The translations under genes were made by a program, and so were the position numbers. Positions 52,994 to 62,044 of a DNA stretch of 64,000 nucleotides are shown here, in pieces. Source of the stretch: Pseudophaeobacter sp. EL27. GTDB taxonomy: Bacteria > Pseudomonadota > Alphaproteobacteria > Rhodobacterales > Rhodobacteraceae. The notes under the pieces are model-generated. The model saw only the letters and a list, made by a program, of their open reading frames with translations, did not search any database and was not told where the DNA came from. Numbering within the stretch: the stretch's first letter is position 1; every line of letters starts with the position of its first letter. The stretch covers positions 40,176 through 104,175 of the forward strand of contig NZ_OMPQ01000012.1 in NCBI RefSeq assembly GCF_900313025.1. The letters run 5' to 3'.

Positions 52994-54142
52994 ATGGCCA
53001 AAGTCGTTTTGATTGAAAATGATATCGCTCGGTATCTGCGCGATAAGTGCAAGCCCAAAGGATTGAAACTGGACAAACCACTGATCTGCAAGGTCCTGCT
53101 GGATGTGGACTCTGATGCTTACAAGGCACTGGATGATGACCCCCTGCTGCTCGCCAAGGTGACTGAGGCGGCGTCAAAAGAATATTACGATTTGGTCAAT
53201 GGCATGGTGATCAAACTACGCCAGGTCGATGCGCTCTATGTCAAAACCAACAGCAAGTCGGACCGGGCAAAACTGGTGGAAGCCTATGAGGGCTTTGCCC
53301 GAAAACAGTTCATGCAGTTCGCCAAGGACGGCAAGAAGGCAGCGGAAAAAGCCTGGGCTGAGGTCTCCATGATCAAGGCGGAGTACCGCACCTATAGGAT
53401 CAAGGCTGGTGTTGATCTGGCAATTGATGGGCTCAATGTGGTGGGTGGCGTTGCCAGTGCTGTTGGCACCGGCGGCTTTGCTCTGATTGTTGGCCTCTAT
53501 GGCATCATCAAGACGCTGATTGGCATGGCGATGAAGATCTACAAACTGGCGATTGAGGCCGACAAAATGCAAAAGCGGGTGACCAAGAACCTCGCTAAAA
53601 TCCAAAAGAGTTTTGACAAGAAGAAAAAGGAACTCTCAGGCGCCAAAGACAGCGGCAAAGCCTTTGTGAACTCCCTGTTGGGTGCGGATTTTCTACCGAC
53701 TGTCAGTTCGGTCAAATCCGACAATGAGCAATATAAAAACAAGATCCAAGGAGTCGATGTTGGGGCTCATAAGATTGCGCAAAAGCTCAACCAGGTGCTG
53801 AAGGAAATGGATAAGATTTCCAAAATGCCGGACGTGAAATCCTCCAAAAAAGTGAGTGCCCTGCTGTCCAAACTGCAAAAATCCACCGCCAAGCTGATCG
53901 GCAAGATCATTGATATGCAAGGCCAGGTGCAAAAAGGCACGGCCTTTCAGAAACAAACCGCCGTCGCCATTGCAGAGCTGGAAACCCTGCAGCCCAAGAA
54001 ATGGAAATACATCCAAAAAGGCATGGTTTTGACCGATATTGTTTTGGCAGGTGGCGATTTTTCCAAAGCCGGGGAAACGCTGCTAGCCGTGGGCACTGCC
54101 ATCGTCACTGAGGTGGACAAGGAGTTGCTCGAAAAGGTCTGA
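52994..54142 (+). CDS. Unknown Lys-rich protein with a central hydrophobic hairpin
   Basis: A 382-residue protein I do not recognise; GGGAGGAAG precedes ATG 52994. It is very rich in Lys, with a helical N-terminal part (1-135), a hydrophobic Gly/Ala/Ile stretch (about 139-182; LNVVGGVASAVGTGGFALIVGLYGIIKTL is its core) and a long helical, probably coiled-coil C-terminus (about 185-345), ending in another hydrophobic patch (345-370). This layout recalls membrane-inserting or pore-forming toxins, or a scaffolding protein. It sits between clpV and a sodium channel gene in the T6SS cluster. It could be an effector, but it has no PAAR, Rhs or MIX-like marker that I can see. Function unknown. Confidence 0.6.
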   Translation: MAKVVLIENDIARYLRDKCKPKGLKLDKPLICKVLLDVDSDAYKALDDDPLLLAKVTEAASKEYYDLVNGMVIKLRQVDALYVKTNSKSDRAKLVEAYEGFARKQFMQFAKDGKKAAEKAWAEVSMIKAEYRTYRIKAGVDLAIDGLNVVGGVASAVGTGGFALIVGLYGIIKTLIGMAMKIYKLAIEADKMQKRVTKNLAKIQKSFDKKKKELSGAKDSGKAFVNSLLGADFLPTVSSVKSDNEQYKNKIQGVDVGAHKIAQKLNQVLKEMDKISKMPDVKSSKKVSALLSKLQKSTAKLIGKIIDMQGQVQKGTAFQKQTAVAIAELETLQPKKWKYIQKGMVLTDIVLAGGDFSKAGETLLAVGTAIVTEVDKELLEKV

Positions 54143-54202
54143 CCCAATGACAACCTTCATCTTTCCCGCCCTCTTTGCGACCGCAGAACGGTAGATATCC
54201 TC

Positions 54203-55051
54203 ATGAGTGAAACAGCCTCCTTGTCTCTCCAGGACCGTGCTCGACATTTTGTCGAGCGTCCGGTCGTGACCAATTCCATCCTCGGGATCATCATCTTCAA
54301 CGCGGTGACGCTGGGATTGAGCACCTCTGACGCGGTGAATGCGCATATCGGTGGATTGCTGGCGGTTATCGACAAACTGGTTCTGGCGATTTTTGTGGCG
54401 GAACTGGCGTTGAAACTCTTTGCCTATGGGCTGAGATTTTTTGCGTCAGCCTGGAACATCTTTGACCTGTTGGTGGTGAGCGTCGGCCTGCTGCCGGATC
54501 GCCAGGGATTGTCGGCGCTACGGGGACTGCGGGTCATTCGGGCGCTACGATTGCTGTCGGTGATCCCGCAGATGCGCAAGGTGGTGCAGGCATTGCTGGA
54601 TGCGCTGCCGGGGATGGGGGCGGTGATCGTGATGATCTCGATTGTCTTCTACGTTTTTGCGGTGATGGCAACGCTGATGTACGGCGCTACCTTTGACGAA
54701 TGGTTCGGCACGCTTGGCCGCTCGCTCTATTCCCTGTTCCAGATCATGACCCTGGAAAGCTGGTCTATGGGCATCGTGCGTCCGGTGATGGAGGTCTACC
54801 CGATGGCCTGGTCCTTCTTTGTGCCCTTCATCGTCATCACGGCCTTTTCGGTGCTGAACCTGTTTATCGGTCTTTTGGTCAATACCATGCAGTCGGCGGT
54901 GGAGGCCGAGGCTGAAGCGGAATTTGAACAGTTGCGGGATCTGGTGCGCAAGGAAACCGATGTTGTGGATGCGCATGTGCTGGAGCTGCATGCCGAGCTG
55001 AAGGCCCTGCGACGGGAACTCAGCGCGCTAAAGGGAGGCTACAATGGCTGA
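54203..55051 (+). CDS. Bacterial voltage-gated sodium channel (NaChBac/NavAb-like)
   Basis: A 282-residue six-helix channel subunit that would assemble as a tetramer in the inner membrane. S1 is at about 23-40, S2 55-75, S3 82-97, and S4 104-122 with Arg at every third place (R107, R110, R113, R116). The pore follows: S5 at 140-160, the selectivity filter TLESWSM (183-189), identical to that of the NavAb type, and S6 203-230 with the conserved Asn-Thr end. The C-terminus (232-278) is an acidic coiled coil, as in BacNav channels. The 3' end overlaps the sheath fusion gene by 8 nt, so the two are translated as neighbours in the T6SS operon. Confidence 0.93.
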   Translation: MSETASLSLQDRARHFVERPVVTNSILGIIIFNAVTLGLSTSDAVNAHIGGLLAVIDKLVLAIFVAELALKLFAYGLRFFASAWNIFDLLVVSVGLLPDRQGLSALRGLRVIRALRLLSVIPQMRKVVQALLDALPGMGAVIVMISIVFYVFAVMATLMYGATFDEWFGTLGRSLYSLFQIMTLESWSMGIVRPVMEVYPMAWSFFVPFIVITAFSVLNLFIGLLVNTMQSAVEAEAEAEFEQLRDLVRKETDVVDAHVLELHAELKALRRELSALKGGYNG

Positions 55052-58000
55052 TAGTTCGCAGAAATTCATTGGCCGCAACCGCGCCCCTCGGGTGCAGATC
55101 GAATATGATGTGGAGCTATACGGCGCGGAAAAGAAGGTGCAGCTGCCTTTTGTCATGGGGGTGATGAGCGACCTTCTGGGCAAGAGCAAAACACCACAGC
55201 CCGCGATTGCCGACCGCAAGTTTCTTGAAATTGATGTCGATAACTTTGATAGCCGGATGAAGGCCATGGCCCCAAGAGCCGCCTTTACGGTGCCAAATAC
55301 CCTGACCGGAGAGGGCAATCTCGCAATTGATCTCACCTTTGAGAGTCTGAAAGATTTCAGCCCCGGCACGATTGCTTCCAAGGTCGATAGCCTGCGACCC
55401 CTGCTGGAGGCACGCAGTCAGCTGCAAAACTTGATGGCCTATATGGATGGCAAATCCGGGGCCGAAGAGTTGATCGAAAAAATCCTGCAAAACCCGGCTT
55501 TGATGTCCACGCTAGCTCAGGGCGGATCAGCCTCTGATGCTGATCAGGTCAACGCTTTGGACAGTCTTCGTGATGTCGCCTTGTCTGAAGACGTGAGAGA
55601 TCAAAGCGACGAAGTGCTTGCCGCCCTGGCAGCGGATGTACGGCCAGAGGCCGAGCTTGACGATGGTGTGGAGGATGCGCTGGCCTCTCTCGCGGCTCAT
55701 GCACCAGAAACCTCAACCAACCAGGAAGCGGCCGCGACGGAAGCGGCGCTTGCAGCTCTGGCGGCCGCGGCTCCCGAGGAGAGCACAGTGGCGGAGTTGG
55801 GGAAGGGTGCTTTGGCATCTTTGCGAGATCTGGAGCCAGTCGCAGACGTGGTGCCAGAGGATACCTCGGATGTCCTGAGCGATCTGGCCCGCGTAGGCGA
55901 AGAACTCAAACCCGCAGAAACGCCGTCGAGTGACGGGATCTTGGAGGGGCTGGCAGCGGCGGAGATACCGGAAACCGAGGCGCCAGATCAGCTTGCGGAA
56001 ATCCTGTCCGGTGTGGAGGCTACAGAACCTGAGCCCCAACAACAGGAAGATGATCTTGCCGATGTGCTGGGATCCTTGCAGGGGTTGCCCACCCCGGATG
56101 AGGATGCAGCCGAAGGGGAAACCTCTGATGCGATCCTTGAAGGGTTGGCAGCACAGGAGGCAACTCCGGAGCCAGAGGCGGAAGAGCTCTCTTCAGTTTT
56201 GGATGACCTCTCTGCCGCTGCCCCTGATGAGGTTGAGCGTGAAGACAGTGATCTGACGGATATCTTGGGCACTCTCGATGAGAGCGACGCAGACGAGCAG
56301 AGCGCACCTGAGGTGGGTGATATTCTGGCAGAGGTGCTTGCCACTGGCCCGGATGTTTCGGAGGAGACGGCTCAGGCGGATGACCTCGCGGATATTCTGA
56401 GCGGATTGGAGCAGGGGGGCGAGGCTGAAGCGCCCGAGGCGGATGTGGATTTACAGGACCTGCTGGGGGATATCTCCGCGTCGGATCTGGAGGTCTCGGG
56501 GGAGACGGTGGCGCTTGATGATGTGCTCGCAGGGCTGGAGCCGACTGATGATCCGACCGACTCAGAGGCTCTGAGCGATCTGGAGGATGTGCTGTCTGAC
56601 TTGGCCACGCAATCCCCAACCACGAGAGAGGCAGAGAGCGCAGAAGATCTGAGCTTGGAGGCGCTGCTCTCTGATCTGGATCTGGACGAAGACAGCCCTG
56701 CTGATGGGGCGGATGTGGACAGCATCCTGTCGGATCTGGAGCTCACTGAGGAGACAGATGGCAGTGAAGATCCCGAGGCAAGCCTGAGCGAGCTTTTGGG
56801 CACAACCGATACGGAGGAGGCTGATCTGGATGAGCTGCTGGGGTCTTCTGACCCGGGGGACGATACGGTTGAGGATGAGCTTAACCTTGACGATCTCCTC
56901 GGGGATCTGACGGATGAACCCTCGGGCGATACCCCTGCTGGGGCAGATGGGCTGGATGATCTGTTGGCCGATTTGGCCGATGAAACAGAACCGGATCAGG
57001 CGGCGGATGATCTGTTGGATCTGGATGCCTTGCTTGGCGATCTTGAAAGTGAGGCATCTCCGGCGGATGGGACGAAGACAATAGAACCAGAGCCTGGAGA
57101 GCGGAAAGCAGAGCAGCGGGCCACAATTGCGGAGCCTGAATTTGCCTATGGAACCATCAGCGCGGAACGCCCCGAAGCGCAGCAACTGACCCGCAAGCGA
57201 TTTCGCATCGCCCTGTTTGGGGATTTCTCCGGCCGGGCAGCGCGCGGGCAGGTGGAAACCGGCGAGGCCCTGGCGAAGCGGCCCGGAATTCTGCTGGATC
57301 CGGACACGGTGGAGGAGGTGATCGAAGGTTTTGCCTGCGAATTGATCCTGCCTCTTGGTCAGGATGAGGGTGGTATTGCGGTCAAGCTGAAGGAGTTTGA
57401 CGACCTGCACCCGGATGAGCTGTTTGAAAATGTCGCTTTGTTTGCCGAGCTGGTGAGCCTGCGTAGCCAGTTGCAATCGGGGGTCACAGTCGATCATGCC
57501 AGCCGCAGTCTGGCCAGCTGGGCCGAGCAATATGGCACTCCGGTAAGGGTGCCCAAACGGTCCTCACCCAGCAATTCAGTCCCTGCGGACCGGCGGTTGA
57601 GTGCCTTTCAACAGCTGATTGGAGATAGCGACAACACCCTGCGGGAGGCCTCGCCGATTGAGGAGCTGCTGGCCCGAGTTGTTGGCCCCCATATACGCGC
57701 GTTGCCCAGCCCGGAGCTGCCCGCGATGCAGGCCGCAGTGGATGCGGCCTTGTCGGATGCGATGCGTCTTGTCCTGCATCACCCGGAGTTTCAGTCGCTG
57801 GAGGCACAGTGGCGCTCGCTGGACCTAATTGCCCGCTCGGTTGAGGTCGACGACAGTCTTGAGGTGGTGCTTTATGATGTCTCGGCGGAGGAATTGGCGG
57901 CGGATCTGGCAGCTCAGGATGATCTGACGGAATCTGGCTTTACCCGTTTGCTGACCGAGGAGCCGATGGATCCCGACCTGGGGCGGGGCGGCTATTCGGC

Positions 58001-58916
58001 GCTGATCGGTATGTATGGATTTGAAGAAACCCCTCCCCACGCGGAACTGCTGGGCCGGATCGCCCGGGTGGCGGCCCATGTGGATGCGCCCTTCTTTACC
58101 AGCCTGTCGCCAGAATTTCTGAAGACCGCCAAAAAGGACCGTCCCGCTCTGGTCGGGAATGCCTGGGATACGCTGCAACAGATGCCCGAGGCCGGGCATC
58201 TGGCCCTGGCCAGCCCCCGGTTTTTGCTGCGTCGCCCCTATGGTGCCAAGAGCAACCCGGTTGATGCCTTTGACTTTGAGGAATTCTCGGAAGCCGAAGG
58301 GTTGAAGGGAATGCTCTGGGGCAATCCGGTGGTTCTGGTGACAATCTTGCTGGCGCGTTCCTTCAAGCAAAATGGCGCCTCAATGCAGCTGGGTTCCATC
58401 ATGTCGCTGGGCGGTATGCCCTTTCATACGGTCAATGACCATTTTGGCGATCAGGTGGCGCTGCCCTGCACCGAACGCAACATTGACCTCGACAAAATCG
58501 TCATGGCGAATGAGCGGGGGGTGATGGCGATTAGTGCGGTCAAGGGACGCGATGAGCTGCGTCTGACCTCGTTTTCCTCCCTTGCAGGGGGCGAAGTCCT
58601 TGGCCCCTGGAGCGGAGTCCCGGCCCCGGCGCCATCGCCTGCGGACCCGCGCGACAAGACCGGCATCGCGCCAGCAAAACCCGCAGAACCTGCGGTGGAT
58701 GCAGAGACAGAGGCGGATGACCTGGATCTGAGTGATCTCGGTCTGGATGACTTGGGCCTGGATGATTTGGATCTCAGCGGTGAGGAAAGTGGTGATGCTA
58801 CGGCTGAGGCTGGAGATCTGGATGCGCTATTGGCCGGGTTTGGCGATGAGACGGATGCGGATGAAGATAATGACGAGATGGACGCCGAATTGGCGGCCTT
58901 ACTAGCGGATTTGTAA
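55044..58916 (+). CDS. TssB - acidic linker - TssC-like sheath fusion protein
   Basis: A 1290-residue fusion. Residues 1-160 form a full TssB domain closely similar to the stand-alone TssB (RNRAPRVQIEYDVELYGAEK identical). Residues about 161-715 are a low-complexity acidic linker, almost free of Lys, Trp and aromatic residues, with many LxDLLxDL-like units. Residues about 716-815 resemble the N-terminal part of ImpD/TssC40 proteins (RKRFRIALFGDFSGRA). Residues about 855-1190 are TssC-like (HHPEFQSLEAQWRSLDLI; GGYSALIGMYGFEETPPHAELLGRIARVAAHVDAP; SPRFLLRRPYGAKSNPVDAFDFEE) but lack the TssC C-terminal sheath domain. Residues 1191-1290 form another acidic tail. Agrobacterium uses two TssC forms; here the second is joined to TssB. 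Confidence 0.85.
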   Translation: MADSSQKFIGRNRAPRVQIEYDVELYGAEKKVQLPFVMGVMSDLLGKSKTPQPAIADRKFLEIDVDNFDSRMKAMAPRAAFTVPNTLTGEGNLAIDLTFESLKDFSPGTIASKVDSLRPLLEARSQLQNLMAYMDGKSGAEELIEKILQNPALMSTLAQGGSASDADQVNALDSLRDVALSEDVRDQSDEVLAALAADVRPEAELDDGVEDALASLAAHAPETSTNQEAAATEAALAALAAAAPEESTVAELGKGALASLRDLEPVADVVPEDTSDVLSDLARVGEELKPAETPSSDGILEGLAAAEIPETEAPDQLAEILSGVEATEPEPQQQEDDLADVLGSLQGLPTPDEDAAEGETSDAILEGLAAQEATPEPEAEELSSVLDDLSAAAPDEVEREDSDLTDILGTLDESDADEQSAPEVGDILAEVLATGPDVSEETAQADDLADILSGLEQGGEAEAPEADVDLQDLLGDISASDLEVSGETVALDDVLAGLEPTDDPTDSEALSDLEDVLSDLATQSPTTREAESAEDLSLEALLSDLDLDEDSPADGADVDSILSDLELTEETDGSEDPEASLSELLGTTDTEEADLDELLGSSDPGDDTVEDELNLDDLLGDLTDEPSGDTPAGADGLDDLLADLADETEPDQAADDLLDLDALLGDLESEASPADGTKTIEPEPGERKAEQRATIAEPEFAYGTISAERPEAQQLTRKRFRIALFGDFSGRAARGQVETGEALAKRPGILLDPDTVEEVIEGFACELILPLGQDEGGIAVKLKEFDDLHPDELFENVALFAELVSLRSQLQSGVTVDHASRSLASWAEQYGTPVRVPKRSSPSNSVPADRRLSAFQQLIGDSDNTLREASPIEELLARVVGPHIRALPSPELPAMQAAVDAALSDAMRLVLHHPEFQSLEAQWRSLDLIARSVEVDDSLEVVLYDVSAEELAADLAAQDDLTESGFTRLLTEEPMDPDLGRGGYSALIGMYGFEETPPHAELLGRIARVAAHVDAPFFTSLSPEFLKTAKKDRPALVGNAWDTLQQMPEAGHLALASPRFLLRRPYGAKSNPVDAFDFEEFSEAEGLKGMLWGNPVVLVTILLARSFKQNGASMQLGSIMSLGGMPFHTVNDHFGDQVALPCTERNIDLDKIVMANERGVMAISAVKGRDELRLTSFSSLAGGEVLGPWSGVPAPAPSPADPRDKTGIAPAKPAEPAVDAETEADDLDLSDLGLDDLGLDDLDLSGEESGDATAEAGDLDALLAGFGDETDADEDNDEMDAELAALLADL

Positions 58917-58991
58917 TGACAAAATTTGAGTTGGCAGCGGTGTATTTTCGCCCAGTTTTTAACCCGATCCTGATCGGGGAAAGGAGGAGCC

Positions 58992-61103
58992 ATGGTTGAG
59001 AGCAAAGCACATGACAGTGACATGGTCTGGATGTCCGGCAGTTATTCTGTGCGGGATCTCTTGCTGAAACGCGCCATCGTGCGCGAAGGCCTGAGCAAAT
59101 TGACGGAAACCACTGTGGAGTTTCAGTCAAAGAACAAAGCAATCAAACTGGAAGACATCGTTGGGCAGACGATGAACCTGCATGTCCAGACCGAGGATCA
59201 GACAGATCAGAAGTTTTCGGGTCTCTGTATTTCAGTGGAGAACATGGGGTTTCGCGATGGCTACGGGCTCTATGTGGCCGAGGTGCGCCCCTGGTTTTGG
59301 TTGCTGACGCGCACCACCGACAGCCGCGTGTTCCAGGAACTTTCTGCGGTGGATATTATCAAACAGATCTTCAGCGAAAACGGCTTTAGCGACTTCCGGG
59401 ACCGCCTGAGCGAAAGCTACGAGCCGCGCGAGTATTGCCTGCAATACCGCGAGACCGATTATGACTTTATCTGCCGCCTGATGGAGGAGGAGGGGATCTA
59501 TTTCTACTTCGACAGTGCCAGCGATAAAAACGCGGCGGAAAAACTGGTGCTCTGTGATGGCATGAGTGGTCATTCTCCGGTGAACGGAAAATCGGAGGTG
59601 GAGTTCCATGCCCGTGATGATCGCGACAGACGGCGCGAAGATCATGTCTCAGAATGGGCGCAGGAAGAGGTGATTACCACCGGCAAGGTGACCCTGAATG
59701 ACTTTGATTTCCTGTCGCCAGCAGCAGATCTGAAGGTCAAAAACGCAATTCCCAAAGGCAGTCATAGCCATAAGGATTTTGAGCAATACGACTATCAGGG
59801 CCATTATCGCAAAGACACAGGTCTGGGCAACAAACGGGCCCGTGTTCAGATGGAGGCGGAGGCGATCCGGCACAAGCGCTGGCGTGGCGCTGCCAGTCTA
59901 CGGACCCTGGGAACGGGCTATACCTTTCAGTTGAAGAACCACCCGGACAAGCCGGCCAATGGTGAATACCTGGTGGTGGATGCGGTGCACTATCTGCAGG
60001 TGGCCGGGGACTACAATGAACGCGAAAAACGCACCACTGCTGCGGCGGAAGAGGGCGAAATGCGTCATGATATCAAGCCGCGCAACATGGACTTCCCCGA
60101 GGAAATCAAGGGCGATGCCTATGCCAGCACCTTTGGTGCCATCGAAAAGCACGAGCAATACCGTGCACCGCTTACGACGCATTGGCCGCGGGTGCCGGGT
60201 CTGCAAACGGCGACCGTGGTCGGCCCCAGCGGTGAAGAAATCCTCACCGATAAACACGGGCGCATCAAGATCGAGTTCCATTGGGACCGTGAGGGTAAGG
60301 CGGATGAGAAGTCTTCTTGCTTTGTGCGGGTGGTGACGCCCTGGTCCGGCAAGAACTGGGGTATGGTTGCGGTGCCGCGCATCGGCCAGGAGGTTGTGGT
60401 GCAGTTTGAGGATGGCAACCCGGATCGTCCGATCTGCACCGGCATGCTCTACAATGCTGATACCATGCCACCCTACAATTACCCGGATGATCAGACCCAG
60501 CTGGGGATCAAGACCAACTCCTCCAAGGGGGGGGGCGGCTACAACGAGCTGATGTTCGACGACAAGAAGGGCGAAGAACTGATGCGGGTGCAGGCGGAAA
60601 AGGATCACCAGATGCTGATCAAGGACCGCTCGGCGGTAACCATCGGGCTGGATGCGCCGGAACCGGATGCGCCGGGCACGGATGAGAAAAGCTATGCCAT
60701 GACTGTCAAACAGCACATGGATGAGGTGGTCAAAAGCGGTAATCGCACTGAAGTGGTCGAGACTGGCGACAAGGCGGAAACCATTCAGACAGGCAATATG
60801 ACCCTGGATGTGGACACCGGAAACTTGACCGAGACCATTGCCAAGGGCAATCATGAGGAAACCGTCAGCCTGGGCAATATCACGGTGGATGCAACGGCCG
60901 GCAAGATCAAGATGACAGCCGGTCTGGAGATCCTGCTTCAGGTTGGGCCTTCCTCGGTGAAGATCGACAACTCTGGTGTGACGATCAAAGGGCCCATGAT
61001 CAAGGTCGAAGGCAGCGCCATGGTGGAAGCCAAGGCTCCGATGACAACCGTCAAGGGGGACGCCATGCTGACCCTCAAAGGCGGCCTGACGATGATCAAC
61101 TAG
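58992..61103 (+). CDS. vgrG: T6SS spike protein VgrG (TssI)
   Basis: A 703-residue VgrG with gp27-like domain (FSGLCISVENMGFRDGYGLYVAEVRPWFWLLTRTTDSRVFQ; YCLQYRETDYDFICRLMEEEGIYFYF) and gp5-like OB/needle part (GRIKIEFHWDREGKADEKSSCFVRVVTPWSGKNWGMVAVPRIGQEVVVQFEDGNPDRPICTG). The end is a Gly/Thr-rich beta-needle without an added effector domain. It follows the fusion gene after a 75-bp gap and precedes a DUF6931-like gene and PAAR. Confidence 0.95.
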   Translation: MVESKAHDSDMVWMSGSYSVRDLLLKRAIVREGLSKLTETTVEFQSKNKAIKLEDIVGQTMNLHVQTEDQTDQKFSGLCISVENMGFRDGYGLYVAEVRPWFWLLTRTTDSRVFQELSAVDIIKQIFSENGFSDFRDRLSESYEPREYCLQYRETDYDFICRLMEEEGIYFYFDSASDKNAAEKLVLCDGMSGHSPVNGKSEVEFHARDDRDRRREDHVSEWAQEEVITTGKVTLNDFDFLSPAADLKVKNAIPKGSHSHKDFEQYDYQGHYRKDTGLGNKRARVQMEAEAIRHKRWRGAASLRTLGTGYTFQLKNHPDKPANGEYLVVDAVHYLQVAGDYNEREKRTTAAAEEGEMRHDIKPRNMDFPEEIKGDAYASTFGAIEKHEQYRAPLTTHWPRVPGLQTATVVGPSGEEILTDKHGRIKIEFHWDREGKADEKSSCFVRVVTPWSGKNWGMVAVPRIGQEVVVQFEDGNPDRPICTGMLYNADTMPPYNYPDDQTQLGIKTNSSKGGGGYNELMFDDKKGEELMRVQAEKDHQMLIKDRSAVTIGLDAPEPDAPGTDEKSYAMTVKQHMDEVVKSGNRTEVVETGDKAETIQTGNMTLDVDTGNLTETIAKGNHEETVSLGNITVDATAGKIKMTAGLEILLQVGPSSVKIDNSGVTIKGPMIKVEGSAMVEAKAPMTTVKGDAMLTLKGGLTMIN

Positions 61104-61112
61104 GTGGGAAAT

Positions 61113-61736
61113 ATGTCAGAGAATTTTGAAAACCTGGTCAAGCTTCCCGCTGACCCCGTGGCCAAGCTGCTGTCGCATGCCAATGTCCTGCTGAAAACTC
61201 CCCTGCAGGCGCCGCCCTCTGCGGCGGCGGGTGTTGTTCTGCAAGAGCTTTTTGAGAAAGAGGCGCTGGTGGATCTGTTGCGGCTGTTGGGCGTATTATT
61301 GCCCCCGCGCGAGCGGGTCTGGTGGGCCTGTATGGCTGCGCGGGATTACATCGGGCCGCGCTCGGACAAAGATCCAGCCTCGCTCAGCTGTTCGGAAGCC
61401 TGGGTGCGTGACCCCTCCGAGGAAAACCGCGATGCGGCGCGCATGTCGCTGGATCATGCTTATGTCGACGATGACACGGTGAACTGCGCCCTGTCGGTGC
61501 TGTATGCGCCGGGGACATTGGGGCCGGGGGATCTCAATCAGTATCCGGCGCCGGCGGGGGCTTCGGAAGCGGCGGCCTTTGCGATGAATATGGTAGCATT
61601 GAGCCAATTGTCTGATAAGTTTGAAGAACACGGCCGTGTTTTGGTCGCACGTGCATTGGATATTGCGCGTGGTGGTAATGGACAGGGGAAGGCAAAAACA
61701 GCCGATCCTGATCCAGGTAACGAGAAGGAGGCCTGA
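61113..61736 (+). CDS. DUF6931-like T6SS-associated protein
   Basis: A 207-residue soluble protein from ATG 61113, for which GGTGGG is six bases upstream; an in-frame GTG at 61104 is less likely. It reads LLRLLGVLLPPRERVWWACMAARDY, then AEAWVRDPSEENRDAAR-like SEAWVRDPSEENRDAARMSLDHAYVDDDTVNCALSVLY, a pattern seen in small proteins encoded between vgrG and PAAR genes. It may be an adaptor for loading the spike or an effector chaperone. Function is not established. Confidence 0.65.
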   Translation: MSENFENLVKLPADPVAKLLSHANVLLKTPLQAPPSAAAGVVLQELFEKEALVDLLRLLGVLLPPRERVWWACMAARDYIGPRSDKDPASLSCSEAWVRDPSEENRDAARMSLDHAYVDDDTVNCALSVLYAPGTLGPGDLNQYPAPAGASEAAAFAMNMVALSQLSDKFEEHGRVLVARALDIARGGNGQGKAKTADPDPGNEKEA

Positions 61737-61737
61737 G

Positions 61738-62037
61738 ATGGGTATGCCCCAGGCGCGGTTATTGGATCTGCATGCGTGCATGTTACCCTCGATTCCACCG
61801 CCGCCGGTTTTGCCGGTTCCCACACCTATTATGCCTCCCTGTGCGGTTACGGTTCTGGTGGGCAAAATGCCTGCTGCCCGGTTGAGTGATATGTGCACGG
61901 CCGCGCCGCCGCACCCCATTATCAAAGGATCGATGACCGTATTGATCAACAAGCTGCCTGCGGCGCGTATCACGGATAACGCCGCCTGTGGCGGTTTGAT
62001 CGTTAAGGGTGAGTTCACCGTATTGGTGGGAGGCTAA
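61738..62037 (+). CDS. PAAR-domain spike tip protein
   Basis: A 99-residue PAAR protein from ATG 61738. It carries three PAAR-like repeats (MPQARLLDLHACM, MPAARLSDMCTAAPPHPIIKGSMTVLI, LPAARITDNAACGGLIVKGEFTVLVGG) and the Cys/His residues for the zinc at the tip. It sits on the VgrG needle. There is no attached toxin domain. Confidence 0.93.
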   Translation: MGMPQARLLDLHACMLPSIPPPPVLPVPTPIMPPCAVTVLVGKMPAARLSDMCTAAPPHPIIKGSMTVLINKLPAARITDNAACGGLIVKGEFTVLVGG

Positions 62038-62044
62038 GCGACCC

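Noticed and set aside
56000..57000. CRISPR-like or tandem DNA repeat in the acidic linker
   Set aside because: The repetition is at the protein level (LxDLLxDL) with variable DNA; no fixed repeat/spacer lengths.
56020..57530. Long minus-strand frames opposite the sheath fusion linker, one Pro-rich
   Set aside because: They arise from the biased Asp/Glu/Leu codons of the linker, have no start signals, and oppose a clear sheath gene.
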